A stretch of 64,000 bases of DNA from Vespula vulgaris. Taxonomy: Eukaryota; Arthropoda; Insecta; Hymenoptera; Vespidae. The stretch covers positions 2,146,501-2,210,500 of the forward strand of contig NC_066604.1 in assembly GCF_905475345.1 (NCBI RefSeq), given 5' to 3'. Position 1 is the first letter of the stretch; the number at the start of each line of letters is the position of its first letter. Positions 1 through 12,427 of this stretch are shown here, piece by piece. The notes under the pieces are model-generated. The model saw only the letters and a program-made list of their open reading frames with translations, was not told where the DNA came from and made no database searches. A program made the translations under genes and the position numbers.

Positions 1-165
1 TACTGATTTATAAAATTGATAAATTATTTATAAACAAATTACTTTTTTTATCGGAGGATCCATTTGTTTTTTACGTTGTTAACATCTTTCATTTACATGG
101 AGATATCTCCGGAACTAAAAGTCGTAGAAACTTGATTCGAATACGTAAAATAAGTGCAAGATAAG
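1..165 (+). repeat. Fragment of ~300-bp dispersed repeat
   Basis: This stretch matches the tandem array near 61.5-62.4 kb. Shared blocks are the gatttataaaattg and tttataaacaaatta segments and the core atatctccggaactaaaag followed by tcgtagaaacttgattc. The core here carries a perfect 12-base palindrome, ggagatatctcc, at 99-110. The copy is cut by the window edge on the left and loses similarity after about 165. The similarity is seen directly; the class of element is unknown. Confidence 0.75.
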
Positions 166-2719
166 AGGAAAATAATGGTTTCTCCATATCTCTAAACAGA
201 ACAGAGATATACAAGGTGATCAAAGTTATTGCTTCACCCTGCATCTTCTCAGATTTCTACGTTTTCGATTAAAAAGCCTTTCCTGTGTAAACGGATATCG
301 AAGTAACTCAATGTATTTCGAAGATAGAGATTCCAGATCTTCTGTTATCTTTGAAGACTATGTCCTATATATTTTCTTTTACCGTGCATTCCAGTTTTGG
401 TAGAATTCCATTTAACAATAGGTACCAATGTTATTTCGAATCATATTTGTTCAACTATTATTATAGACTATTCTCGCCAGGAAAATAGATCTCGCCTTAA
501 AATAGATCAATCGACAATTTCATGGTACAGAATTGTACCAAAAAAGTAACTTTCTTTATCTCGACTCGATCTTCTTCAAATACTATTACCAGAGCTCTCG
601 GGTCAAACTCAGAATAGATCGAATCGACAATTTAATGATATAAAATTATATAACGAAAATCTTCAATACTTTGTGCCTATTAATTATTAATTTATTTTTC
701 TTCAAAATTAATGAAAATATATTCTGTTTTAGACTTATATAATATATACATACAAGCAACACGTTGTCGTTTAACTCAAGAAAAACTAATCCATTCAGTC
801 TAGACGGCGCACTTGAAGTCATTCAAAAGATATGTTATGATATGGAACGTCATTGGTAAAAAAAAAAATCTGGTTAAGACGAAGCCATACGTGCAGGTAA
901 AAGGAAAATACTCTTTCTTTTTTTTCTTTTTTTTTTTAAACACGTGCAAGGGATAGGAAATAAGAAAAATATAGGATAGATAGATATGCATTTGAGATCA
1001 CGCGGAAGCCAAAGAAACATTATCTCTTTCGTCCCTTTAGTTCGATTAATCGTATCATAGGGGTGAGTTTCAAAGAGAATAAACTTCTTGTTCACGTTTC
1101 TCGAGCAGAGATATATACATAACGCCTAAGTTCGACTAGGAGAAGGTAGATACGGTGTAACGACAGGCCGCTCACCCCTGGCCAATATCGACCGAACGTT
1201 GGTACCTAGGTATAATACTAGTCTTACCATTATATCTCTCCCTCGTTTCTTTACCCTCGAATGGATCGAGTTACGATATTTATATGTAAGTACGTATGTC
1301 TTACCAAGTTAATAAGAACAATTTCATTTAACATTAGTGACATTAACAAATCATTCTCTAGAACGATATATTAAAATTATCTATTGAAATTGTATTTATC
1401 TTGAGAAACGTTATTACCCTTATAATACTCAACTATACTTATAATCTGGAGCGATCTTAAATAAACATACAAATACTTGAGTATATCCAGCTAAAAGAGT
1501 ATAAACCTATCAACAAAGACAAAGAGAAAGAGAGAGAGAAAGGGAGTGGGAGTGGGAGTGGTTGGTTGATATCGTTAACGGAAGGAAGATGACGATGATG
1601 ACGACAATGGAGAATGACGCTAATAGCAATATAAGCTTTTATGAATATACGTAGGTGTAACTAAGGTGTACGAAGTATAGTAGTAGTGAGAACGACAATA
1701 GCTACTAGCGGCAGCAAACCAGCCAGTCAGCCAGCAGCAGGTTGCTGGTTGGCGGGAAAACGTATTGGGGGCATCGATCCTGTCGGGTCATCGCGGGGTC
1801 TCACCGTTATAATGCACCTACATGTGCAATACTCGAACCATTGCACCTACGTGCACCCACACGATTCGATGCGCTCACCTGCGCACGCGAATCCAGCCAT
1901 ATTGCCGTTTCTATGCGTGCACACGATCACACGGCTCATGAGAGATTTCATGCGATCGCTCTTACACATCCTTAGCTTGTATTATTCTCGTATAATATCG
2001 TTCCTATCAAGAGAGAGAGAGAGAGAGGGAGGGAGAGAGGTCCAGGCCATATTGTGGTTATATGATCATGGAGGCTACGTGTATTTTAGACCAACACTAT
2101 CAAACGATTACAACCCTCTCTATAACTACCCTCTCCTCATATTCTTCCACACCCGAACTACCTCGATAGGTGCTCATGCCTTAGATATCGGCCTACCTAT
2201 CGTGTTCTAATTTCTTAATGAACATCTACGTTACTGGAGCAAGAGGGTGTGAACTTTTGTGTTTTGATCATGTCGAATGATTATCGGCCTAGGCTTGATA
2301 GGAATTAATGAGAATGAAGATACGATTAATTGAAATTCATGCTGGGTCGGTTTCTCCTCTTTTTTCTTTCCTTTTTTTTTAAGTTTTAAGAAATAGTAGA
2401 AACGAAAGGATTTAATTGGGTTCATTGTTTCAATGAATGTAGTTTCTGTCGTTTAGCCTGACATGAATTCTTTTATTATTCCGATAAAAATTTTTTTTTC
2501 GTTCTTCCAAAAAGTCTTCTCAATTATCGAACCATCGATTTGCTTATCGTTGCACTGCAAGTAACGTGACACTGTACATGAATCATCCTCCTCTCCCTTT
2601 TAGAAAACGTATCCTATTAAATTACAAATGAAAGGACATATAGAAAACGCACGTTTCTTATTCCCGAGTTCATTTATTTTGATACATCTAACTGACATAT
2701 CTCATTTTCTTTTTTACAG
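166..2719 (+). other. Presumed intron upstream of the Cdk5 activator last exon
   Basis: No credible coding exon was found. The stretch ends with a pyrimidine tract and cag acceptor immediately before the Cdk5-activator exon, so it is probably intron of that gene, but upstream exons are outside the window. The longest open frame (1686-2210) is low in coding character and contains GA-rich sequence; I do not consider it a gene. Short GA runs occur near 1520-1560 and 2010-2040. Confidence 0.5.
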
Positions 2720-3034
2720 GACGTAGCATTTATCAACCCAGCCAACGTAGTGTTCGTCTATATGCTTGTAAGAGAACTAGTCGATGGAGACGAAGCTTCC
2801 GAGAGGGAACTTCGAGCAACCGTGTTAACGTGCCTCTATTTGAGCTATAGTTACATGGGCAATGAGATTAGTTATCCTTTGAAGCCGTTCCTCGTCGAGG
2901 ATAGCAAGGATAAGTTTTGGGATAGGTGTCTGTTGATCGTCAATCGATTGAGCTCCGAAATGTTGCGAATCAACAGCGAGCCTGGCTTCTTCACGGAAAT
3001 ATTCGCTGAACTGAAGGTAGCGAGAAGTCTATGA
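2720..3034 (+). CDS. Cdk5alpha: Cdk5 activator (p35 family), C-terminal exon, partial
   Basis: The exon starts after a clear tttcttttttacag acceptor and reads in phase 0. It encodes about 104 residues beginning DVAFINPANVVFVYMLVREL and containing the block LTCLYLSYSYMGNEISYPLK and PFLVED.KDKFWDRCL, which is the cyclin-fold activation core of CDK5R1/p35. p35 proteins bind and activate Cdk5 in neurons, acting in cytoskeleton and synapse control. The N-terminal part is upstream of the window. Read straight on, the protein stops at 3034 after ELKVARSL, close to the usual end of the family. A possible donor (aag|gtagcg) lies at 3017, and the next 2.3 kb is an open frame that lacks its own start, so an alternative longer C-terminus is possible. 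Family assignment is very secure; the choice of 3' end is not. Confidence 0.95.
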   Translation, partial: DVAFINPANVVFVYMLVRELVDGDEASERELRATVLTCLYLSYSYMGNEISYPLKPFLVEDSKDKFWDRCLLIVNRLSSEMLRINSEPGFFTEIFAELKVARSL

Positions 3035-3199
3035 AAATTTATTCCATAAATTTAATATATTTGTATCGAAATAGTATTACGCGTGTAAATTGTCAAAAAA
3101 AAAAAAAGAAAAAAAAGAAAGGAAAAGAAAAGAGAAAGAAAGAAAAGATATATGTAAGAGTTCAATGACAATCCAAAATATTTGATTAGGCTTGCGGAG

Positions 3200-5545
3200 C
3201 CGACGAGCGTGGCAGTCTATCTGGAAGTGGCCTCGAACGGAGTCTCGTCGTCTCCGGAGTCGCGGTACCCACCAAGGCGGCTTGACGGAGCTACACACAC
3301 TTGTGGGTGCGCATCTACCCGCACGGCTGCGACGTCACGACGCTCTGACGACGGTCGGCACGACGACGAGGAGCTGCGATCGCAGCTTGACCCCTCCGCA
3401 TCGACCTCGGCCTCGACCTCGACGTCGACGTTGCAACGCCAGCAAGAAACTCAGCAACAACAGCAACAGCAGCAGCAGCAGCCACAAAAACAGCATCCGA
3501 TTCATCAGGACATTATAATACAAGGCGGTCGTTGTCCATCGTGCGGTCAACGACGAAAAGAGGAGATCGTTTATACGATCGAAGATTTAGATGCGATCGA
3601 AGCACCGCCATTGGAGTCGACGAGAACGCCGCCGCCATCGGCAAGTCGAACCTGCAGCTGCGAGGTCTCCTCGTTGGTCGTCGATACATTCATTGACGAT
3701 GGGGATCGAGCCGAACTTCGTAAGTATCGTAGCGTCGAGGCTAGGTGGGCCAACACGAGTTTCCTCTCACCGGACGACGCGATCTGGGACTTGAAGAAAC
3801 ACGCGAGCGAAGGTACTGAGTTCCGTTGGGCACTTCATACTTCTAGCACTGACGTTGACTTGGCTAGAAAGGCCAAATGCAGCTGTCACAATTTAACCCC
3901 AGAAGAAAAGAAACCACACGATGGGGTACAACGAGGTGATCTTCGAAAGCATCACAGTGCTGAGACGGACAAGTGGTCGGTTAAGCCTGATTATTTGGCA
4001 CCACCGATGCACGATCTTAGAAAACACAGTAGCGACGATACGAGGATGGCACGTGAAGCCAGATGGACTCTTCAGATACCTGAGGTATTACCCAATCCGA
4101 AACCTAGATGTACCTGTCCGAAGGCAAAGACGTTGCCTCCTTCTCCGTCGCCTGTCGAGCCACCGAAGCTCGTGGAAGAACAGTCGGAAGACAGGGTAGA
4201 AGAGGAGATACCGAAAGAGAAGGAACAACCCGAGAGAAGGATGGTTTATTCGAAATCTCTTACACCCGAGGAACCAGACGCGCCGTCGCACGAGAGGCCT
4301 GAACTGAAGAAACACGCCAGCGAAGGATCCAGATTAATTAAACAGGAGAGAGTGAAGGAACGGCCGAAGTTGGTACGATCTGCGCATCAAACGAAAAGCA
4401 TACTCGGTATAACCGGTATGTCGAAGAAATGGGAACAAAAGGAAACTGTTGCGAGTCCGACCGAGGATAGTAGAAAACCTCGTGCTAAGTGGGCAATGAA
4501 GCCGCACTTTTCGTTGCCAGCGGAGAAGAAGGAATCGAGATGGTCGAGAGGAGACTCGGCTGATTCAGGCAAAAGTAAGAGTCTAAGAGAAAGACCAAGG
4601 TATAGCATCCGTAGGAGCATGTCGCCTGATCCGGATCCAAGGCAAATGACAAGACTGGAGAATAGGATCGTTCGACGTTTAATATCGCCTGAGATAACGG
4701 TGACGAATGCCAAATGGGCACCGTACGAGGACGCTTCGCCATTGCCGAATGTTGGGGTTAAAAAACGCGAGCAAAAGCATATCAGCGAGATCAAATGGAC
4801 ACCGTACGATGATTCGCCTAGTGACGCTAGTGGTGGACCAATCCGAGAACCGACCATCGAGCCCGAGGAACCAAAGAGTTGGTCACCATTTCACAACGTT
4901 ACACCGACTCATTGTCCACCTTTAGCAACCACGCAAGCTCGTACCGAGGAAGAAGACTTTCGTTGGCGTTTTCTCAACCAGGTATCGCCCTTCCCGATTT
5001 ATCAGGGTGCCTGGAAGGACGAATCACCGGAGAAAACACCGATTAAGAGAGCGCCGAGTCCGATCGAGTCTTCGCCTGTTTGGTCACCGCAGGTACCGAC
5101 CACCCCGGTTAAGAGACAGAGATCGCAACAGCAACAATTATCGGTACAAGCGTATTCCCCGGCTCAACAGAGGAAGAGCATTGTGAAGGAACGCCGTGGA
5201 GCATCCAAAAAGAAAGCCGCTCTTCGTGCCAGATCGGAAAGTGGTTATCAATTGGAAGATAGATTGGCACCGCCGCCACACGCGATAGTTCGTGCCTCGA
5301 GCGAAGAGCCAAAAGGTAGACAGAGACCACAGTTGCTCAGATCCAAAGCCCTTCTCGAAGTTCCAACTACGATGGACCCTAGCAAGAGGTCCCTCAGCGA
5401 GGAGGTACCTCGTATGCGATCTCGTGAATTAGCTCGTGGACCCAACAGAGCTCGAAGCGAAGAGGTACCTAAGTACAAAGATCCTTGGTTCGCCAATGAG
5501 GACGACGAGGCCACCGAACTTCGGCAATACGTCACGACGGTCTAA
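3200..5545 (+). CDS. Large repeat-containing 3' exon, possible extension of Cdk5 activator
   Basis: The frame is open from about 3158 to the TAA at 5543-5545, roughly 780 codons, with regular codon use and higher GC than its surroundings. There is no early ATG; the first Met lies some 280 codons in, so the 5' end must come by splicing. An acceptor at 3198-3199 would be in phase with a donor at 3017 in the Cdk5-activator exon; an acceptor at 3188-3189 looks better but is out of phase. Counting from 3182, residues 84-103 are Gln-rich. Five Cys pairs follow (TCGC ~40, CPSC ~117, TCSC ~157, KCSCH ~232, RCTCP ~309). Repeats of the form [DE]L[KR]KHxSxE...RW occupy residues ~180-390, then KWxPYxDxSP-type units ~430-640. 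The C-terminus has RARSES, RASSEEP, RSLSEEVP and RARSEEVP. It looks disordered and phosphorylatable. I do not recognise the family. Confidence 0.65.
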   Translation, partial: PTSVAVYLEVASNGVSSSPESRYPPRRLDGATHTCGCASTRTAATSRRSDDGRHDDEELRSQLDPSASTSASTSTSTLQRQQETQQQQQQQQQQPQKQHPIHQDIIIQGGRCPSCGQRRKEEIVYTIEDLDAIEAPPLESTRTPPPSASRTCSCEVSSLVVDTFIDDGDRAELRKYRSVEARWANTSFLSPDDAIWDLKKHASEGTEFRWALHTSSTDVDLARKAKCSCHNLTPEEKKPHDGVQRGDLRKHHSAETDKWSVKPDYLAPPMHDLRKHSSDDTRMAREARWTLQIPEVLPNPKPRCTCPKAKTLPPSPSPVEPPKLVEEQSEDRVEEEIPKEKEQPERRMVYSKSLTPEEPDAPSHERPELKKHASEGSRLIKQERVKERPKLVRSAHQTKSILGITGMSKKWEQKETVASPTEDSRKPRAKWAMKPHFSLPAEKKESRWSRGDSADSGKSKSLRERPRYSIRRSMSPDPDPRQMTRLENRIVRRLISPEITVTNAKWAPYEDASPLPNVGVKKREQKHISEIKWTPYDDSPSDASGGPIREPTIEPEEPKSWSPFHNVTPTHCPPLATTQARTEEEDFRWRFLNQVSPFPIYQGAWKDESPEKTPIKRAPSPIESSPVWSPQVPTTPVKRQRSQQQQLSVQAYSPAQQRKSIVKERRGASKKKAALRARSESGYQLEDRLAPPPHAIVRASSEEPKGRQRPQLLRSKALLEVPTTMDPSKRSLSEEVPRMRSRELARGPNRARSEEVPKYKDPWFANEDDEATELRQYVTTV

Positions 5546-6625
5546 CTCTCGATTCGTTATCGACGAGAAGCATTTCTTTCATTTATCTCATATCTCCCAC
5601 ATCTCGATTCCTCGTCGCCTTTTTAATCAAACATTATTTCCTTGATCTTGATTTATCATACTCTTGTCGCTTTAAACAAGCAGCCCTTTCCATTTGCTTT
5701 CCTTCACCAATGAAGATTCTACGATTGAATCCTGTGATATTTGGAGGATGGAAAGATTCTCTCTTTTTTTCCGGTTTATTTCTTTATTTTATTTTATTTC
5801 TCTCTTTCTTTTTTTATATATGTAATTTATTTTTTTTAACGCAACGTACAATACCGGCAGACAGACGGCAATGAAAAGAAACTTCAACAAAGGGACCTTC
5901 GAAACAGGCGTTTTAAACTTCGTTGGCCTACGGGGAGAGGAACTACGATCGAGGAAAGAAAAAAGAAGAAGAAGGAAGGAAAAGAAGGAATAACCGAAAG
6001 AAACACGAGGAAGATATATTCACACAAATTTACGATTCTTTCCATAAATCAAAGTAATAAAGCTGCGTACGTCACGAGACAAAGAGGAGAGGGGTCAAGC
6101 ATCGACGAATCTATCGTCTATTATTATTACATTTTAGTCTAATACAAAGCGCGACACATTACGAAGCGATCGAACGAAGATCACAGCGTGTATTCCTTCG
6201 AAGGAAGGACATTGTCGAAATTTTTCGATGAAATACGAAAAAATACGAGAAGAGAAATATATTCTTTTCCGTTCCACGTTTGATCGAGCTCATCATCATT
6301 GATAAATGATGTCCAACGTCGTCGTCGAATTTAGAAATCAATATCGCACGATGATTTCCACGAATAACGATATTAGAATCGTGTTAGAAGTGATATTAGA
6401 AATGACGACAACTAAAAAAGTAAAAAGAAAAGAAAAGAGAAGAGAAGAGAAGAGAAAAAAAGAAAAGAAAAGAAAAGTTAAGAAAAAGAAAAAGAAAAGA
6501 AAAGAAAAGAAAAAAAAATTAAAATAAATAACAAGAAAAAAGACGCGATAGTTATTTAAACGTTTCAAGTATAACGCTGTGAACGCGATTAAAAAGAGAA
6601 GGAGAAGAATAGAAAACTCTAATAC

Positions 6626-6626
6626 A

Positions 6627-6684
<58 letters not shown>

Positions 6685-6735
6685 TTAATAATATTAATAA
6701 TATTAATATTAATATTAATAATAATAAAAATAATA
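6626..6735 (+). repeat. (AAT)n microsatellite
   Basis: About 60 bases of pure ATA/AAT trinucleotide repeat pass into degenerate AATATT units. Its translations give Asn- or Ile-rich artefact frames. Confidence 0.95.
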
Positions 6736-7373
6736 ACAACAACAAAAAGAACAGAAATAAATAAATAAATAAATAAATAAAATGAAAAAAAAAAAAGGAA
6801 TAATAAAAAGAAAGAGAACGAGAAGAAGAAAGAGAAAAAAAGCAAGCGTGAATTCACGATAAAAAAATTCAAATACGGGAATAGTATCGTAAGCATAGTT
6901 GTAAAACATTTTGCGTGTGAAAAGAGTGTGATAAAGGGACGAGAGAGAGAGAGAGAGAGAAAGAGAGAGAAATAGAGAGAGACTGAGAGAGAAAAAATAA
7001 ATGACGAAAGTGAAAAAAGGGAAAAGGGAAAGGTATAGGGATAGGGATAGGGATATAGAGGTAGTACCTTGGCGATCGAGTGCACACAAGATATACAATT
7101 ATATACGCGCGAAAGAGAGTTTAGATATAATTATATCGATAACGCTCGAGTGCGAAGGGAATGGGATGAAAGGGAAGATATGTACGTGCGAGAGGAAAAA
7201 AGGTTTAAAGGAAAAAGGGAGCGAGAATATAACGGGTTGCCCTGGTCGACCCGACCGCTCGATGTTCGACGAGGGTCAACCTGCTTGTTTCTTTTATTCG
7301 CGAAAAAGAAGCCGTCAATACGAACGACGAAATGATAAAAGATAAGAGAGAATGAAAAAAAAAAAACGAGAAA

Positions 7374-7410
7374 GATATATATATATATATTATATATATA
7401 TATATTATAT
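7374..7410 (+). repeat. (TA)n microsatellite
   Basis: An alternating TA run of about 36 bases, interrupted twice by a doubled T. Confidence 0.9.
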
Positions 7411-8565
7411 AAAATAATTTCCGTATTATGCGAAGGGATCTATAATCCCTTTTCTCGATCGATCAAGATAAAAATCCAAGAAAAAAGACAACAAAAAAGA
7501 AGAGATGCGAGAGAGAAAAAGAGAGAGAGAGAATCTCGTTGCGTATGACGATGCGTAATTATTGATTTTTTGTTTTTCGCGACGAGCCAGAGAATATTTG
7601 TCGGTCGTTTTATTTTTCACTCTATTTTTACTCTACATATTTTCTTTTTATATATATATATATATGTATGCATGTGTACATATATACATATATATATCTT
7701 TTTTTTTAAATAAATTCAGTGTACGAAAAAGTACATTTTTATATAAAAGACGGCCGATCGCGTTCAATGGCTCGTTTGTGCCGGTGCGTGCAATATGAAT
7801 TAGGATTACATAAAAGTCATTTGAATTATTAGATATTATATTCTAATGTAATGTAACGACAGGAAACTCGAGTTTGGCTAATCGAAATGTGCACAGAGTG
7901 CAGGGCCAAACGAGAAACCCTTTGTCGATGTCTAGCGAGAGGACTACCGCACGAACGTTACTTTTCATCGATCGATATGGAAAGGAAGCGGACTTTATTA
8001 GCTGCGTTATATATTTATAAATTGATCACAGACTGTATCAGTATTTCTCATAGTTTATGTCGCGCGATTTATTGCGTTGCAAATTAGTCGAGAAACTCTC
8101 GAGTACCGTATACATAATACTCTTCTCAATCATAACAAACACTAACTAAACATATACACACTCCTACGTATCGATTTTTTCCATTTTTTTTATTTTTTAT
8201 TTTTTTTTATTTTATATCTTTTTATTCCTTCGATACTCGTCCCCATTCCACATGTTTTTAATATTATATTGATATTGATATTAATTATTAGATTATAATA
8301 TCATTTCGAATTTTGAATGAAAGATGCATTCGATAGAGGAGAGAGAGAAAAAGAGAGAGAGAGGGAGAGGAAGAGAGAAAGAGAGATAAAAGAAGTATAT
8401 CGTTTTAACGAAGAGGATGACAAAGAGCAAAATTGATACAGAAGGAAAGAGAAAGGGAAATGAAACTCGTATCGTCGTGATCGCGTTTGATCGATTGAAA
8501 TAATAGTAAATAGAAAAATAAAACAATATTACGAGACTGAAACGCATTCGTGCGTGTCACGTGCC

Positions 8566-8576
<11 letters not shown>

Positions 8577-8615
<39 letters not shown>
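8577..8615 (+). repeat. (TG)n-(TA)n compound microsatellite
   Basis: A TG run of about 24 bases is followed directly by a TA run; TA sequence also precedes it. The compound tract can form Z-type or cruciform DNA, though that is general knowledge and not shown here. Confidence 0.9.
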
Positions 8616-8616
<1 letters not shown>

Positions 8617-11600
8617 GACACACATGCACATATATATACATATACATATATGTATATATATATGTAATAACAATATTTACGTACGTACATATATGTTATG
8701 TATCGATTCTCTATACTTTACAGATAATCGATACATCGTTAGAATTAGAAATCTAAAGCTTCGTTCTTGCAAGATTTACACAAGATTTTGAAATCCGTCT
8801 AATTCATCTAATTCGTTTGCCTAACGACGATGATTCGACGATGGAAAATTAAAAAGACGTAAAGAAGGACTCTCAATTTCTACGAGAAATAAAAGATATA
8901 TAAATAAATAAAATACGATTCGGGATCTTTCGTACGCGAAAATAATCATTCATTCGCTTCGCGAAATACGAATCGTTGGTATGAAAGGAAAGAAGAAAGA
9001 AACATGAGTCTTTCTTTTTTTATTTTGACTCTCTCCCTTCCTCTCCCTCCCTTCCTCTCCCTCCCTCTTTCTCTCTCTTGCTCTGTAAAATTTATTTTTT
9101 AAGTATACTCTGGTGAGACTGTAAAGAACGAGAAAAAAACAGATATAGATACGTATATACGTGAAGAATTTATAAGAAAAAGAGAGAGACAGATGAAGAT
9201 AGCGAATGATAAGGATTAATTTTGTAAATGTGGAGTCAATGTTGGACCAACGTTTTATTTACAACTTTTATTATCGATTTAAAGATGAAAATAATTCTAT
9301 GGAATAAGTTAATCGATGATTCTATCTTGCAATAAAACGATTTAAGAACTTTAACGTGTCTACGGTATAGTCAATCAATGTGCGGAGTTTTATGAATGAA
9401 ACGAAAAAAACAGAAACGAGTCAATGATCGTCCAGTGATACTCGACATAAATAATTTTACGAGCGATATTCGACGATCATTGATCGATTCACAAATTCGT
9501 CTTATTCATAAAACTCTTTCATTGACGAACTTTTTCGTCGAACTATTTTCATTTTTAAATGTATGATCGATATTGAGATACTGTCCGAAAAAAATTAATA
9601 CGCGAGTATATGAAAGAATCCATTCAATTAGAATTAAAAAAAAACAATTATAATTCTTTTCTTTCCCTTCATTAGCTGCCAGATATCGAACGATCTTAAA
9701 AACTATCGTAAATGATTTTCTTCTAATTAAAGGTATTCACGTGTTCTGCAAATTTAAATAAATGCTCTTCGTTTAGACGATACCACCGCTTAAAAAGAAA
9801 ATACGAGAATCTCTAAGTTCTCTCGCGCTTTCGTATATAATTAAAGGAAGCAACAGTGTCATCAACAGGGCAACTTAGAATGAATGAAGTGTTCTCGTTA
9901 GTTGTGTTCCCAAATGCGGATTAGCATTAATTGTTGTCAATTGATATCGTTCGAAAGACGATTCATTCGACTATCGATTTTAATGATAATCGTGTTCACT
10001 CTCTATCTCTCTCTTTCTTTGCTTCTCTTCTTTTAATCTTTTTTCTCATTCTCTCTTTCTTTCTTTCTACATTTTGTGTCTTTCTCTCTCTGTTCATCGA
10101 TTAGAAAAAAGGTGTAAAAGAATATAAGTTACTTACATAAAATAATTATCGACAATTACTGACGATTATCGATGAGAACTGATTACTGTAATATAAATGA
10201 TAAAACGTTTCCTATTTTCTTCTTTTACATTTTTTTCATCTTTTTTATTGAATTACCCGTCTTCTTTATCGAAAATTTCTAGAAAAAAAAAATTGAAAAA
10301 GAAAGGGAGAGAGAGAGAGAAAGAGAGGAAGAGAGAGGGAGAGAAAGAAATAGGAGACGTCGAAGTTTTTCACCTTTTTTCGATTGCTCTTACAATTCCT
10401 CTCCGTTCTAATTATATATTTCATTCCTCTTATCTTTCGACGAAAATGATAATCATATCCTCGTCGCGATAAGGTTTCTATTACTATGATATGCTGCATA
10501 ATGAAAGAATTTGTTTCTTCTTTCTATATTCTTTGCACACATTCCATATATTAACAACATTAACACACACACACACACACGTGCACACGTATGAAACTGA
10601 GATATCCACACATACATAGAAATACACACAGATAAAAAGAGTGAGAGAGAATAAGAAAGATTGTAAGAGAAAAGTATAAAAAGAGATACACATAATTTAC
10701 ATAAATACATGCATAAACATATGCACACACGAACTATAGTTTCTTTCTTCGTAGTGCACACTATTTGATTCTGGCGTTATCTCGCGTGCGTATTGTATAT
10801 TATATACATAAACTTAATAATTATTATTCGCGTATTAATCTCCGATAAAACACAGCTCTTTAACGTTTTATCTTACGAGAAATGGATGACGTTAATTGTG
10901 CGCGTGTTATCTTTACGCGTATATTTGTAATAAGAACAGATTGAGCATGGATGCTAACAATATAAAAATTGTATCTGTGCTGCCATTAGCGTTAAAAATG
11001 AGAAAAAAAGAGAGAGAGAGAGTGAGTGAGTGAGTGAATGAGTGAGAATGTATGTGTGAAATTTAAACAAAGAAAGAGAGAAAGATAGAGAAAGAAAGAG
11101 AGAAAGAGAGAGAAAAGAAAGTGCATGAAACGGTCGAAAAGCCAAAGTATATAGTTAAAACAAAGTCCCTTACATTTACAGGCACTCATACGATCGCGGA
11201 AACACACATGTGTGTGTATATATATGTATATATATATACATACACGCATACACACACACATATATATATACGCAGTTGATACTTTCATGTCATACTTAAC
11301 ACATAACGGACACACACATATACACACGCGCACGCAGCATAATTTACGTACCCGAGATGTAATCGTGTAAAAGCCTTTTAATCCCAAGCAAAAAGAGTTC
11401 GTTTCGCGGTCAAGCATGATTTTAGGAACCTTCATGTCGAATAATTATTAATTAGCATTCTCATTCCATATATCGTGTAATCGAGATATCGAGCGGTCGC
11501 GAGCAGTACGTATTTAGCGTGATAAAACAAAAAAAAAAAAGAAAAAAATAAATAAAACCAGAAATATAAAAGGACAAAATGGACCTACAAAGAATATGGT

Positions 11601-11727
11601 TCGTTAGCGTGTACTACTGTGTATTCGAATGTGATCGATTTATTAATTAAGATTGTCATGTTTCCTTTACATTGTGCTTTTTAATGTTGTCATTATCATC
11701 ATCGTAATTATTAACATTATTGTCATT

Positions 11728-11739
11728 TATTATTATTAC

Positions 11740-11793
<54 letters not shown>

Positions 11794-11900
11794 TGATTAT
11801 TGATTATATTATTGATTATTATTGATATTATTATTATTAATATTATTATTATTATAATTATTATTATTATCATTATTAGTATATTATTATATTATTATAA
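11728..11900 (+). repeat. (TTA)n microsatellite with degenerate tail
   Basis: About 60 bases of uninterrupted TTA/ATT units are followed by about 110 bases of decayed units of the same kind. Confidence 0.9.
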
Positions 11901-12427
11901 TTAGTTATTAACATCGTTATTGTCTTCGATCATGACATTTGAACAATTTCTTGTTTCTAGTCGAAATCTTCTAGTCTCGTTATAATTATTCCATCGACAC
12001 ATACGATCCCAAAGCGATAAAAACACGCGTTGCAGGAACAATACAATCTTGCGATATAGAGAGAGAGAGAGAGAGAGAAAGCGATACATTATGCCGTACA
12101 ACAAATACAGTATACAGTCCGTAAATATGAGGTAAATGTTGATTTGTTTAAATAAATGTAAGTTTGAAAATCCACCGTGAGTTTGTATTCGCGCCAAATC
12201 GATTCTGATTGGCCCTCGTGTAATTTTCGTATTTCCAAGTTTATATTGAACTTTTTCATCGAGATATTTTCTTGCAAAATTCTACAAAAAAAAGAAATCA
12301 AGTAAAGTATAATAATAATTAATAAATATTATATAGTTTTTCGTTCGAGAAATAATAGTCGATAAGTTAGGAAGTAGTCTTATCGAATATTTTTCGTGTG
12401 CGCGAGTAAGAACGATGACGTATCAAG

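Larger units (their letters stand above)
5546..12427. other. Gene-free 6.9 kb, simple-repeat rich, possible long 3' UTR
   Basis: No ORF here has coding character; the apparent long ones are translations of AAT, AG or TTC repeats. The stretch follows the stop of a + strand gene. A candidate polyadenylation signal aataaa lies at 6056-6061. Much of it is AT-rich with A- and GA-runs, an (AAT)n block, (TG)n, (TA)n and (TTA)n tracts. It could include a long 3' UTR, which is common for neuronal insect genes, but nothing in the sequence proves this. Confidence 0.5.

Noticed and set aside
1686..2210. 174-codon open frame on +
   Set aside because: No similarity that I recognise, includes a GA-repeat segment, lacks splice context and lies in probable intron.
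6338..7098. Leu-, Ile- and Phe-rich frames on -
   Set aside because: They are translations of AAT, AAG and GA repeats.
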